This document shows positions 1 to 8,136 of a DNA stretch of 64,000 bases, one piece after another. The DNA lies in the NCBI RefSeq assembly GCF_016820245.1, contig NZ_JAFCAR010000003.1, positions 639,001 through 703,000 on the forward strand. The letters are read 5' to 3'. Source of the DNA: Jannaschia sp. Os4 (GTDB lineage Bacteria > Pseudomonadota > Alphaproteobacteria > Rhodobacterales > Rhodobacteraceae). A program made the position numbers and the translations under genes. The notes beneath the pieces are model-generated. The model saw nothing but the letters and a program-made list of their open reading frames with translations. It did not search any database and was not told the origin of the DNA. The number at the start of each line of letters is the position of its first letter. Within the stretch, counting starts at the first letter, position 1.

Positions 1-162
1 GACGGGATGCGCGTGCTGATCGGCGACCACGAGGACCTGCTGGCCGCCATGGACCGGGGCGATCCGGAGGGCGCGCGGGCCGTGCTGCGCCGTCACCTCG
101 AGCGGATCGAGCCGACGCTCGCGGCGATCTCCGAGCGCCATCGGGCGTATTTCGAGCCGTAG
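1..162 (+). CDS. GntR-family regulator, FCD domain (C-terminal fragment)
   Basis: Only the last 53 codons are present; the gene begins left of the window and stops with TAG at 160-162. The visible part contains the pattern HEDLLAAMDRGDPEGA followed by a conserved RRHLERI, which is the end of the alpha-helical FCD (FadR C-terminal) ligand-binding domain of GntR-type regulators: the H..LL.A...GD...A...M..H signature with the metal-ligand histidine near the end. FCD regulators usually sense small organic acids and repress catabolic operons. The neighbouring TTT transporter and CoA-transferase genes fit such a role, but the link is an inference because most of the protein is missing. Confidence 0.75.
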   Translation, partial: DGMRVLIGDHEDLLAAMDRGDPEGARAVLRRHLERIEPTLAAISERHRAYFEP

Positions 163-174
163 CGCGCCGAGGGG

Positions 175-1047
175 CTAGCCCGCCGCCTCGACCGCGTGGC
201 GCAGGCAGTCGACGAAGGCCGCCGCCGCGCCGCCCGCCTCGCCCGCGAGGGTCGCGCCGATCCGCACGGAGACGTCGCGCCGCCACGGCACCAGCGCGAC
301 CCGCGGCCACAGGTCCGGGTCCACCGCCAAGCGGTCGGCGAAGGTGAAGCCCACCCCCTCCGCGACGAGCCGGTAGGCCGCGCTTCCCGACGAGACCTCG
401 GCCAAGGGCGCGGGCAGGGGCGCGGCGGCGGCATCGACCATGCGGCGGATCACCGTCGTCTCGTCGAGCGCGATGTAGGGCGTGCCGGCGAGGTCCGCGA
501 CGTCCAGCGCCCCCGCCCCGGCGGCGGGATGCCCTCGCGGGACCAGGAGGCCCAGCGGCACCTCGGCCAAGGTGAGGGTGCGGCGACCCTCGACCGGCGC
601 GGGGAGGGTCGAGACGACCACGTCGTGGCGCCCGGCCATCATTCGACGCGCGAGTTCGCGGCGCGGCGCGGTCTCGAGGCGGACGGGCCGCGCGACCTCC
701 CGCGTCGCGGCGGCGAGGGCGGGGACCGCCATGCCGGGAATGAGCCGGGTCTGGCACAGCACCCGCAGGGGCGTGGGCCGGGCACTCGCGGCGAACCCGG
801 CCAGCGCGTCGGCCTGCGCGAGCAGGCGCGCGGCCTCGGGGTGGAGGCGCTCGGCGGCGGGCAGGGGGACCATCCGCCGCCGCTCCCGCGCGAAGAGCGG
901 CGTGCCCAGCTCCGCCTCCAGCAGCGACAGCAGCCGCGACGCCGCCGACTGCGACAGGTGCATCCGCTCGGCCACGCGCGTCAGCGTCCCGCCATCGGCG
1001 AGGCCGTCCATCAGGCCGACGAAGACGCGGAGGGCGCGGAGGTTCAT
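175..1047 (-). CDS. LysR-family transcriptional regulator
   Basis: A 290-residue protein with the normal LysR length and layout. Residues 1-60 form the winged helix-turn-helix (MNLRALRVF at the start, then RVAERMHLSQSAASRLLSLLE, where the recognition helix contains SQSAASR), followed by a periplasmic-binding-protein-like effector domain from about residue 90. It is transcribed divergently from the TTT transporter operon that begins 125 bases away, the usual arrangement for a LysR activator of a transport operon. The likely inducer is therefore the carboxylate carried by TctCBA, although the ligand cannot be read from the sequence. The ATG at 1045-1047 places the helix-turn-helix at the usual distance from the N terminus. 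Confidence 0.9.
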   Translation of the reverse strand: MNLRALRVFVGLMDGLADGGTLTRVAERMHLSQSAASRLLSLLEAELGTPLFARERRRMVPLPAAERLHPEAARLLAQADALAGFAASARPTPLRVLCQTRLIPGMAVPALAAATREVARPVRLETAPRRELARRMMAGRHDVVVSTLPAPVEGRRTLTLAEVPLGLLVPRGHPAAGAGALDVADLAGTPYIALDETTVIRRMVDAAAAPLPAPLAEVSSGSAAYRLVAEGVGFTFADRLAVDPDLWPRVALVPWRRDVSVRIGATLAGEAGGAAAAFVDCLRHAVEAAG

Positions 1048-1171
1048 GCCGGGGCCGGTCCATGCAAATAGTAGATCATCCTATCGAACAATTGCGTTAT
1101 CCCGATCAAGTGGAACGCGCTAGGCGTCGGGCGGAGGCCCCGGCGGGAGACGGGGCGATGGGAGGACCGAG
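1048..1171. promoter_or_regulatory. Divergent lysR/tctC promoter region
   Basis: This 124-base intergenic stretch is visibly richer in A and T than its surroundings, especially 1068-1112. It holds an imperfect palindrome AACAATTGCGTT at 1087-1098, flanked by two GATCA copies at 1074-1078 and 1104-1108. Such symmetry between divergent genes is typical of a LysR binding site, but no exact consensus can be claimed. A good ribosome-binding sequence (GGGAGGA, 1160-1166) lies just before tctC. Confidence 0.4.
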
Positions 1172-2134
1172 ATGAACCGACGCACCGCGATGACGCGCGC
1201 CCTGCTCTTGGGCTGCGCCGCCCTGACCCCGACCCTCGCGCTGGCCGAATGGGCCCCGCGCCGCCCCGTGAACGTGATCCTGCCCTACGCGGCGGGCGGC
1301 GGGACCGACGCCTTCGCCCGCGCCGTCGCCGCGGCGGCCCAGTCCGAGGGCCTGCTCGACGTGCCGCTCGTGGTGAACAACCGCCCCGGCGCCGGCGGCA
1401 TCACCGGCGCGACCGAGGCGGCCGGCGCCCGGCCCGACGGGGGCACGATGATGATCACCTCGGCCGGGTCGTTCCTGCTGACCTCCATGCTCAAGGACAC
1501 GCCGGTCTCGCCGCTCGACGACTACGAGATCGTGGCGCAGATCGGCGACCTCGACCCCGCGATCCTCGTGCCGGCGGGCTCGCCCCACCAGACGCTCGCC
1601 GACCTCGTCGCGGCGATGGAGGCGGACCCCGGCGCGCTGCGCTGGGCGCACAACGGCGTGGGCGGCGCGCACAACGTGGCGGGGCAGGCCTTCCTGAACG
1701 CCAACGACCTCGCGGCGACGGGCGTCCCCTTCAAGGGGGGCGGCCCGACCCGCGCGGCCGTCATCGGCGCGCAGGTCGACTTCGCGGTCGTCGGCATCCA
1801 GCAGGCGGCGGGCTTCGAGAACGAGCTGCGCGTCCTCGGCCTGCTGGCCCCCGAGCGGGACGGGATCGCGGGCGACGTGCCCACCGTCGCCGAGCAAGGG
1901 TTCGACTACGTCGAGGTGTCCTCGCCCATCGTCGCCTTCGCGCCGAAGGGCACGGACCCGGAGACCGTCGCGGACATGCAGGCGATGCTCGAGGGGGTGG
2001 CCACCTCGGAGGCCTTCGCCGCCGCCATGCGGGAGCGGGGCAACGTCCCCGAGTTCCTCCCCGGCGCCGAGGCCCGCGCGCGGCTCGAGGCGATGCGCGA
2101 CGCGACCTCCGGCGTGATCGACGGCCTGCGCTGA
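1172..2134 (+). CDS. tctC: Tripartite tricarboxylate transporter substrate-binding protein (TctC family)
   Basis: A 320-residue periplasmic binding protein. The N terminus is a Sec signal peptide (RRTAMTRALLLGCAALTP..LALA, cleavage near residue 25). The mature part starts with the family signature RPVNVILPYAAGGGTDAFAR, followed by VVNNRPGAGGITG and KGGGPTRAAVIGAQVDFA, all diagnostic of Bug/TctC receptors that bind carboxylates. It is the first gene of a tctC-tctB-tctA operon that continues into a CoA-transferase gene. Bug receptors differ widely in ligand (citrate, tricarballylate, phthalate, terephthalate and others), so the substrate is not assigned. The start is supported by GGGAGGA five bases upstream. 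Confidence 0.93.
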   Translation: MNRRTAMTRALLLGCAALTPTLALAEWAPRRPVNVILPYAAGGGTDAFARAVAAAAQSEGLLDVPLVVNNRPGAGGITGATEAAGARPDGGTMMITSAGSFLLTSMLKDTPVSPLDDYEIVAQIGDLDPAILVPAGSPHQTLADLVAAMEADPGALRWAHNGVGGAHNVAGQAFLNANDLAATGVPFKGGGPTRAAVIGAQVDFAVVGIQQAAGFENELRVLGLLAPERDGIAGDVPTVAEQGFDYVEVSSPIVAFAPKGTDPETVADMQAMLEGVATSEAFAAAMRERGNVPEFLPGAEARARLEAMRDATSGVIDGLR

Positions 2135-2144
2135 GGCCCGTCCG

Positions 2145-2600
2145 ATGGGGGAGGACGCCAACCGGCCCGTCGGCCTCGCCCTCGTCGCGGCGGGCGTCGC
2201 GGGGGGGCTCGCCGCCCTCTCCATCGGAGGCTGGACCGGCGGCGAGTGGGGCCCCCGCACCGTCCCGCTGCTCGCCGCCGCGACCCTCGCGCTCGCCGGG
2301 GTCGCCATCGCCGCCTCCCCCGCCGCGCGCCCTCCCCGCGCGGCGGGGGAGGCGCGCGTCGTCCTGCTCCTCGCGCTGGCGGTGCTCTACGTCCTCGGGA
2401 TCGACCGGATCGGCTACCTGCTGGCCACTGGGCTCGCCGCGCCCGCCGCCTTCGCGCTGTTCGGCGTGCGCAAGCCGCTGCGGCTGGTCGCGACGGCGGT
2501 GGCCGTGCCGCTCGCCCTGCACCTCGCGTTCTTCCGGCTGCTGGGTGTGTTCCCGCCCTTGGGGTCGTGGTTCGACCTGCTCGACTGGGTGCCCCTCTGA
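2145..2600 (+). CDS. tctB: Tripartite tricarboxylate transporter small membrane subunit (TctB family)
   Basis: A 151-residue hydrophobic protein with about four predicted transmembrane segments (roughly residues 8-25, 38-55, 70-95 and 115-140), the expected size and topology of the small TTT permease subunit. The motif LFGVRKPLRL between the third and fourth segments resembles that of other TctB proteins. It lies 10 bases after tctC and its TGA overlaps the ATG of tctA by one base, so the three subunits are translationally linked. TctB is poorly conserved; the assignment rests on size, hydrophobicity and position. Confidence 0.85.
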   Translation: MGEDANRPVGLALVAAGVAGGLAALSIGGWTGGEWGPRTVPLLAAATLALAGVAIAASPAARPPRAAGEARVVLLLALAVLYVLGIDRIGYLLATGLAAPAAFALFGVRKPLRLVATAVAVPLALHLAFFRLLGVFPPLGSWFDLLDWVPL

Positions 2601-4093
2601 TGGAGATCGTCGGCGGCCTCGCCACGGTCCTCGGCTCGCCCGTCCTCTTGGGCTGGATCGCGCTCGCCGCGCTCGTGGGCATGGTCGTGGGCGCGATCCC
2701 CGGCCTGACCGCCTCGGCGGCGATCGCGATGCTGCTGCCGCTGACCTTCCAAATGGAGCCGCTGGCGGCGCTCGCCTTCCTCTACGTGATCGGCAAGTCG
2801 GGGCGCTACGGTGGCTCCATCGCCGCGATCCTGTTCAACACGCCGGGCACGGCCGCGAGCACGGCGACCCAGATCGACGGGCACCCGCTCGCGCGGCGCG
2901 GCCTCGCGGGGAAGGCGATGAAGACCGCGACGGTGTCGTCGGTGATCGGGGACTACACGGGCGACATCCTCCTGATCGCCTTCGTGGGCGGGATCGCGTG
3001 GGTCGCGCTGCGGCTGGGGCCGCCGGAACTGTTCGGCATCTACGTGGCGGCCTTCGTGGTGATCGGCTCGGTCATCGGGGACAGCCCGGCGAAGGGGCTC
3101 GCGTCGGCGGCGCTCGGCGTCCTCCTGGCGACGGTGGGGTTCGACCCGATCACCGGCACCCCGCGCCTGACCTTCGGCGTCTACGACCTGACCGGGGGCC
3201 TCGGCCTCGTGCCGCTGATGATCGGGGTGTTCGTGCTGGGCGAGGTGCTGACCCAGGTGGTGCGCCCCGCCGACCCGCCCCGCGTGGCGGAGGGCGGGGG
3301 CGCGCGCGACACGCTGACATGGGCCGACTACCGCCCCTGCCTCCCGCACGTCGCCCGCTCCTCGGTCATCGGCGCGTTCATCGGGATGCTGCCGGGGCTG
3401 GGCAGCGCCATCGCGGCCTTCGTGGCCTATGGCGAGGGCAAGCGCCGCGCGGCCAACCCCGAGGAATGGGGCCACGGCGCGCTCGAGGGCGTGGCCGCCC
3501 CCGAGGCGGCGAACAACGCGGTCTCCGGCCCGTCCATGGCGCCCCTCCTGACGCTGGGGATCCCCGGCTCGACCATCGGGGCGATCCTCGTGGGCGTGTT
3601 CCTCGTCCACGGCATCCAGATCGGCCCGACCCTGTTCCTCACCAACCGGGACCTCGTCTACGCGCTCTTCGCCGCCGGGCTGGTCGGCATCGCGATGTAC
3701 GGGCTGATGGGCTACTTCGGGGCCGCCGCCGTGGGCCGCGTCATCGCGCGCGTCCCGGCGCGCGGCCTCTACCCGGTGGTGTTCCTGATCGGCATCGTCG
3801 CGGCCTACGCGGCGCGCGGCTCGCTCTTCGACGTGTGGGTCGCGATCGGGGCCGGGGCGCTGGGCTGGGCGATGCGGCGCTGGGGCCTGAACCCGGCGGC
3901 CTTCGTGATCGCCTTCGTCCTGACCGGCGGGGCGGAGCAGGCGCTGCGCCAGTCGCTCCTGCTTTCGGACGCCGGCGCGGCGATCTTCCTGCAGCGGCCC
4001 GTCGCGCTGGGCTTCCTGCTGCTCGGGGCGGCGGTGCTGGCGCTGCGGGCACGGGGCGCGCGGCGGTCCCTCCCGGACGGGAGGCCGACGTGA
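2600..4093 (+). CDS. tctA: Tripartite tricarboxylate transporter large permease (TctA family)
   Basis: A 497-residue polytopic membrane protein, the normal TctA length. It shows the two repeated family motifs, GAIPGLTASAAIAMLLPLTF near residues 31-50 and IGMLPGLGSAIAAFVAYGEGK near 260-280, as well as GGSIAAILFNTPGTAAS and AAPEAANNAVSGPSMAPLLTLGIPGS. These are the conserved substrate-translocation loops. The open frame continues upstream, but the ATG at 2600, overlapping the tctB stop, is the start that gives the canonical N terminus. With TctC and TctB it forms a secondary transporter probably driven by an ion gradient. Confidence 0.95.
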   Translation: MEIVGGLATVLGSPVLLGWIALAALVGMVVGAIPGLTASAAIAMLLPLTFQMEPLAALAFLYVIGKSGRYGGSIAAILFNTPGTAASTATQIDGHPLARRGLAGKAMKTATVSSVIGDYTGDILLIAFVGGIAWVALRLGPPELFGIYVAAFVVIGSVIGDSPAKGLASAALGVLLATVGFDPITGTPRLTFGVYDLTGGLGLVPLMIGVFVLGEVLTQVVRPADPPRVAEGGGARDTLTWADYRPCLPHVARSSVIGAFIGMLPGLGSAIAAFVAYGEGKRRAANPEEWGHGALEGVAAPEAANNAVSGPSMAPLLTLGIPGSTIGAILVGVFLVHGIQIGPTLFLTNRDLVYALFAAGLVGIAMYGLMGYFGAAAVGRVIARVPARGLYPVVFLIGIVAAYAARGSLFDVWVAIGAGALGWAMRRWGLNPAAFVIAFVLTGGAEQALRQSLLLSDAGAAIFLQRPVALGFLLLGAAVLALRARGARRSLPDGRPT

Positions 4094-5199
4094 CCGCGTG
4101 GGGCGGCGAGACGCGGCCCGGCCCGCTGCGGGGCGTCCGGGTCGTGGACTTCACCCACGTCCTCGCGGGGCCGGCCTGCGCCTACCACCTCGCGCTCCTC
4201 GGCGCCGACGTGATCAAGGTCGAGCGGCCCGGGCGCGGCGACGCGATGCGCCATCGCGGCGGCACCGATCCCGACCGCGCCGCGCGCGGACGCTCCACCG
4301 CCTTCCTGACCCAGAGCGCCCACAAGCGGCACGTGGCCCTCGACCTCGGGGCGGAGGCGGGACGCGCCGCGCTGGAGGACCTCTTGGCCGGGGCCGACGT
4401 GCTGGTCGAGAACCACCGCCCCTCGACCCTTCGCCGCCTCGGCCTCGACTGGCCCGCGCTCCACGCGCGCCACCCCCGCCTCATCCACTGCGCCATGACG
4501 GGCTACGGGCGGGGGCACGCGCGGGCGGACGCCCCGGCCTACGACGTCAACATCCAAGCCGCCTCGGGCCTCATGGCGCTGACCGGCACCGCCGAGACGG
4601 GGCCGACCCGCGTGGGCGCCCCGGTGATCGACTACGCCACGGCCATCGCCGCCGCGTTCGGGGTCTGCGCCGCGCTCGTCGGGCGTGCGGGCACCGGAAA
4701 GGGAACGCAGGTCGACGTCGCGATGATGGACGTGGCGCTGGCGCTGATGAGCTCGACGGTCGTCGACTACGCGCTGACCGGCAACGCCCCGCGCCCGCGC
4801 GGGAACGCGGCCAACTCGCGCTCGCCTTCGGCGGGGACGTTCCCGACGGCGGACGGGCTGCTGAGCCTCGGGGTCAACGAGGCCGCGCAGTTCGCCCGCT
4901 TGGCCCGCGCGCTCGACCGGCCGGGCTGGCTGGAGGATCCGCGCTTCGCCGACCCCGCGGCCCGCGACGCGCACCGCGCCGACCTGTCGGACGCGATCAC
5001 GACCGCCCTCGCCGCGCGGTCCGCCGCCGCGTGGGAGGACCGCCTCCTCGCGGCGGGCGTCCCGGCGGCGCGGGTCGCCACCTTGCCCGAGGCGCTGGCC
5101 GCGCAGGCGGCGGGCGGGCGCCCCCATCCGGTCGGCACCCCGGACGGGCCGGGCGGCGGACGCCCGTTCGTGCTGCGCGGGGCGGACGACGCCTCCTAG
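4090..5199 (+). CDS. CaiB/BaiF-type (class III) CoA-transferase
   Basis: A 369-residue protein of the formyl-CoA transferase/carnitine CoA-transferase family. The N-terminal motif LRGVRVVDFTHVLAGPAC and LGADVIKVERPGRGDAMR are hallmarks, and PVIDYATAIAAAFGVCAAL contains the aspartate that is acylated in Frc-type enzymes. The GTG start at 4090 overlaps the tctA stop in a GTGA, so the gene is the last member of the tctCBA operon. This suggests that the imported acid is activated by CoA transfer (for example from succinyl-CoA) before catabolism. The C terminus converges with, and its stop codon overlaps, the opposite-strand hydrolase gene. The acyl acceptor cannot be specified. Confidence 0.9.
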   Translation: MTAWGGETRPGPLRGVRVVDFTHVLAGPACAYHLALLGADVIKVERPGRGDAMRHRGGTDPDRAARGRSTAFLTQSAHKRHVALDLGAEAGRAALEDLLAGADVLVENHRPSTLRRLGLDWPALHARHPRLIHCAMTGYGRGHARADAPAYDVNIQAASGLMALTGTAETGPTRVGAPVIDYATAIAAAFGVCAALVGRAGTGKGTQVDVAMMDVALALMSSTVVDYALTGNAPRPRGNAANSRSPSAGTFPTADGLLSLGVNEAAQFARLARALDRPGWLEDPRFADPAARDAHRADLSDAITTALAARSAAAWEDRLLAAGVPAARVATLPEALAAQAAGGRPHPVGTPDGPGGGRPFVLRGADDAS

Positions 5200-6164
5200 G
5201 CGGGACCGGCGGGCGGCGGCGTCCGCGGCGCCCGGGGCGGGGCGCGCAGGCCGGACAGGATCGGCTCCCATTCCGACAGGACCGCGCCGGGGTTCGTCTC
5301 GGCGAGGAAGTGGCCGCCGGGGATCGCCCGGCCCGTCACCGTCCGCGCCCGCCGCCGCCAGAGCGCCAAGGGGTCGAAATGGCGCCCGACCGCGCCCTCC
5401 TCCGCCCACAGCGCGTGGACCGGCACGTCCATCGGCCCCGGCTCGGCGTCGTCGTGGGCGATGTCCACCGTCCACGCCGCCCGGTAGTCCTCGCAGGCCG
5501 CCGCCACCGTGGCCGGCTCGCGCCAGCAGGCGAGGTACTCCTCCAGCGCCTCCGCCGCGAACGGCGCGCCCCGGGGGAAGGTGCAGCACTTGCGGCACCA
5601 GTACCAGTCGGGGTCCGCCGAGATCATCCGCTCGGGGAGGGGCGAAGGCTGGATCAGCCAGAACCACCACCAGTAGTCCGCCGCGAAGCCCGCCCCGCCC
5701 TCGGCGTACATCTCGCGCGTGGGCGCGATGTCGAGCGTCAGCAGAATCCGCACCCGCCCGGGGTGGTCGGCGGCCATGCGATGGCCGACCCGCGCGCCGC
5801 GGTCGTGGGCGCCGACGGCGAAGCGGTCGGCTCCCAGCGCGTCCATCAGCGCCAGCAGGTCCCCGGCCATCGCGCGCTTCGACATCTGCGCGTGGTCCTC
5901 CTGCGGCGGCGGCGCCCACGACCGCCCGTAGCCCCGGAGGTCGGGGCAGATCACCGTGTGGCCGCGCGCCAGCGCGGGCGCCACCCGGTGCCACATCGCG
6001 GAGGTCTGGGGATGCCCGTGCAGCAGCAGGAGCGGCGGCCCGGACCCCCCGATGCGGTAGCGGACATGGCCTTCGGGGAGGGGATGCACGCGCTCCTCGA
6101 ACCCCGCGAAGAAGTCCGGGGCGGGGCGGGCTGCGGCGCGTATCGCGGCGGGGTCGACGTCCAT
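5196..6164 (-). CDS. Alpha/beta hydrolase, haloacetate-dehalogenase-like
   Basis: A 322-residue alpha/beta hydrolase. It has the oxyanion-hole motif LLLLHGHPQTSAMWHRVAP and ICPDLRGYGRS, and a nucleophile elbow HDRGARVGHRM. In fluoroacetate dehalogenases this motif carries the nucleophilic Asp and two carboxylate-binding arginines (here D121, R122, R125). The charge-relay Asp (D145 in TLDIAPT), a halide-pocket Trp and Tyr (W167, Y227 in CEDYRA) and the catalytic His (H285 in GGHFLAE) are also recognisable. The halide-binding His that precedes the pocket Trp in fluoroacetate dehalogenases is replaced by Trp (run YWWWFW, W166), so the leaving group may differ. The ATG at 6164 is chosen because upstream sequence lacks homology. 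It converges on the CoA-transferase gene with overlapping stops. Confidence 0.8.
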   Translation of the reverse strand: MDVDPAAIRAAARPAPDFFAGFEERVHPLPEGHVRYRIGGSGPPLLLLHGHPQTSAMWHRVAPALARGHTVICPDLRGYGRSWAPPPQEDHAQMSKRAMAGDLLALMDALGADRFAVGAHDRGARVGHRMAADHPGRVRILLTLDIAPTREMYAEGGAGFAADYWWWFWLIQPSPLPERMISADPDWYWCRKCCTFPRGAPFAAEALEEYLACWREPATVAAACEDYRAAWTVDIAHDDAEPGPMDVPVHALWAEEGAVGRHFDPLALWRRRARTVTGRAIPGGHFLAETNPGAVLSEWEPILSGLRAPPRAPRTPPPAGPA

Positions 6165-6376
6165 GCGTCCCCGATGCCACGTCCGCGCCGCGCGATCACC
6201 CGCGAACGCTCGTCCGGCCGGACCCGCCGTCCGGCCTCGGCGCCGTCCCGCCGCCCGCCCCCCGCGGCGCGTGGACGAGGGATGGGCGCACCCTACGTAG
6301 CGGTCGGCGAGATCAACCGGCGCGTGTGCCCGAAGGCATCGGCGCGCCGCTCCGACGAACAGCCGAGGAGGTCGCG

Positions 6377-7099
6377 ATGACGCGCAGAAGAGCATCCGAT
6401 GACGGACAGCGGGGCCTCGCCCCGTCCCGCCGGGGGTTCCTGACGGGGACCGCGGCCGCGGCGGGCGGCCTGACCGCGCAGTTCGCCGCCGGGGAGGCCG
6501 CGGCGCAGGAGGCCCCGCGGGCGGCGCCGGGCGACCTCGTCGAGGTCACCTTCACCCTCAACGGCGCGGAGGTCACCCGCGCCGTCGATCCCCGCCGCAC
6601 GGCGCTCGACCTGCTGCGCGAGGGCGAGGGGCTCACGGGGACGAAGGTCGGCTGCCGCCATGGACAGTGCGGCGCCTGCACGCTGCATGTCGACGGGCGC
6701 CCGGTCCTGTCCTGCCTGACCCTCGCCGCGCAGCTCGAGGGGGCCGAGGTCACGACCATCGAGGGCCTCGCGGACGCCGCCGCCGCCGAGGGCATCGCCA
6801 CGGCCGACGGGCTCCACCCGGTGCAGCGCGCCTTCATCGAGCGGGACGGGTTCCAGTGCGGCTACTGCACCCCCGGCCAGATCATGTCCGCGGCCGCCGT
6901 GATCGCCGAGGGTCACGCGTCCTCGGAGGCGGAGGTGCGCGAGTACATGTCCGGCAACCTCTGCCGCTGCGCCGCCTATCCGCAGATCGTCGCCGCCGTG
7001 ATGGACGCGACGGCCGAGATAGGCACCCCGCAGGACGGGGGCGGCGCGCGCGCCGACTACCATCTCGGCCTCGTCGAGCAGGTGGAGGACGAGGCATGA
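6377..7099 (+). CDS. Molybdenum hydroxylase [2Fe-2S] subunit, PaoA/xanthine dehydrogenase small-subunit family
   Basis: A 240-residue iron-sulfur subunit. It carries an N-terminal twin-arginine signal (SRRGFLTGTAAAAGG) as in E. coli PaoA. The plant-ferredoxin-type cluster motif is CRHGQCGACTLHVDG..VLSC, and the second, four-helix-domain cluster is CGYCTPGQ and CRCAAYPQ. All eight cysteines are present, so both [2Fe-2S] clusters should form. The ATG at 6377 has GAGGAG 6 bases upstream and keeps the Tat motif near the N terminus. The stop overlaps the ATG of the FAD subunit by 4 bases. The heterotrimer would oxidise an aldehyde or N-heterocycle in the periplasm. Confidence 0.92.
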   Translation: MTRRRASDDGQRGLAPSRRGFLTGTAAAAGGLTAQFAAGEAAAQEAPRAAPGDLVEVTFTLNGAEVTRAVDPRRTALDLLREGEGLTGTKVGCRHGQCGACTLHVDGRPVLSCLTLAAQLEGAEVTTIEGLADAAAAEGIATADGLHPVQRAFIERDGFQCGYCTPGQIMSAAAVIAEGHASSEAEVREYMSGNLCRCAAYPQIVAAVMDATAEIGTPQDGGGARADYHLGLVEQVEDEA

Positions 7100-8133
7100 C
7101 CCCCTTCGCCTACGACCGCCCCCGCACCCTGTCCGACGCCGTGGCGATGGCCGCCGAGGAGGGCGCAATGCTCTATGCGGGCGGCACCACGATGCTCGAC
7201 CTGATGAAGCTGGGCGTCTACCGGCCCAAGCGCGTCGTCGACCTCACCTTCCTCGAGGATCCCGCCCTGCGGGAGATCGCGGTGGAGGGCGACACGCTCC
7301 GGCTCGGCGCGCTCGCGACTATGAGCCAAGCCGCCGAGGACGCCGCCGTGAAAGAGCGCGCGCCGGTCCTGTCGGAGAGCCTTTGGCTCGCCGCAACGCA
7401 GCAATTGCGCCACATGGCCACCCTCGGCGGAAACGTCATGCAGCGGACGCGCGACACCTACTTCCGGCATCCCGACTGGCTGGAGCTCGTGGAGGGCGAG
7501 GCCGCCGACGTGCCGACCTACGGCAATACCCCCTACGGCGACGGGCGCCTGACCGCAGTGCGGCAGCCCACCCGCCTGTCGGCGGTGCTGGGCACGACGG
7601 AGGCGGACACGGCGAGCTATCCGGGCGACTTCGCCCAAGGGCTCGTGGCGTTCGACACCGTGGTCGAGGTCGTCGGGCCGCAGGGCGCGCGCGAGATGCC
7701 CTTCGGCGACCTGCACGTCCGGCCCGCCGACAAGGCGAACGAAGGCGACTACGCGCGGCTGGACGCGGGCGAGGTCATCACGGGGTTCCGCGTGCCGCTG
7801 ACCCCCGCCTTGGCGCGGTCGATCTACATCAAGGCGCGCGACCGAGAGAGCTACGCCTTCGCCAACGCCTCCGCCGCCGTGGGGCTGGAGATGGAGGGCG
7901 GGACGGTCGCGGACGTCCGCATCGGGCTGGGCGGCGTGGCCACCGTGCCGTGGCGCGCGCGCGAGGCCGAGGACGCCCTGCGCGGCGGCCCCCTGACCGA
8001 GGAGACGATGCGCGCCGCCGCCGAGGCGGCCTTCGCGGACGCCGTCACCCACGAGGCGAACGCGTTCAAGGTGCCGCTGGGGCGCAACGTGATCGTGCAC
8101 GCGCTGACCACCCTGTCGAAGCTGGAGGGCTGA
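7096..8133 (+). CDS. Molybdenum hydroxylase FAD-binding subunit (PaoB-like)
   Basis: A 345-residue member of the CO dehydrogenase/xanthine dehydrogenase FAD-binding family. AMLYAGGTTMLDLMKLG (residues 24-40) is the FAD pyrophosphate loop, and ATLGGNVMQRTRDTYFRHP (108-126) is the second flavin-contact loop. The C-terminal CODH flavoprotein domain follows from about residue 215. The region 111-180 aligns by eye with the PaoB segment that binds an extra [4Fe-4S] cluster, yet this protein has no cysteine anywhere, so that cluster must be absent. Electrons from the molybdenum centre would pass through the [2Fe-2S] subunit to FAD. The gene is in an operon with its partners (4-base overlap upstream, 3-base gap downstream). 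Confidence 0.9.
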   Translation: MTPFAYDRPRTLSDAVAMAAEEGAMLYAGGTTMLDLMKLGVYRPKRVVDLTFLEDPALREIAVEGDTLRLGALATMSQAAEDAAVKERAPVLSESLWLAATQQLRHMATLGGNVMQRTRDTYFRHPDWLELVEGEAADVPTYGNTPYGDGRLTAVRQPTRLSAVLGTTEADTASYPGDFAQGLVAFDTVVEVVGPQGAREMPFGDLHVRPADKANEGDYARLDAGEVITGFRVPLTPALARSIYIKARDRESYAFANASAAVGLEMEGGTVADVRIGLGGVATVPWRAREAEDALRGGPLTEETMRAAAEAAFADAVTHEANAFKVPLGRNVIVHALTTLSKLEG

Positions 8134-8136
8134 GAG

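Noticed and set aside
1249-5199. Very long open frames opposite to or out of register with real genes, for example the frame running through tctC-tctB-tctA before the CoA-transferase
   Set aside because: High GC makes stop codons rare; these translations are Arg/Pro/Ala-rich low-complexity text without motifs, while the other frame shows clear family signatures. Only the part from 4090 is real.
3805-6180. A 791-codon minus-strand frame across the CoA-transferase and hydrolase genes
   Set aside because: The sequence is compositionally biased and lacks motifs; the true hydrolase with all its catalytic residues uses another minus-strand frame.
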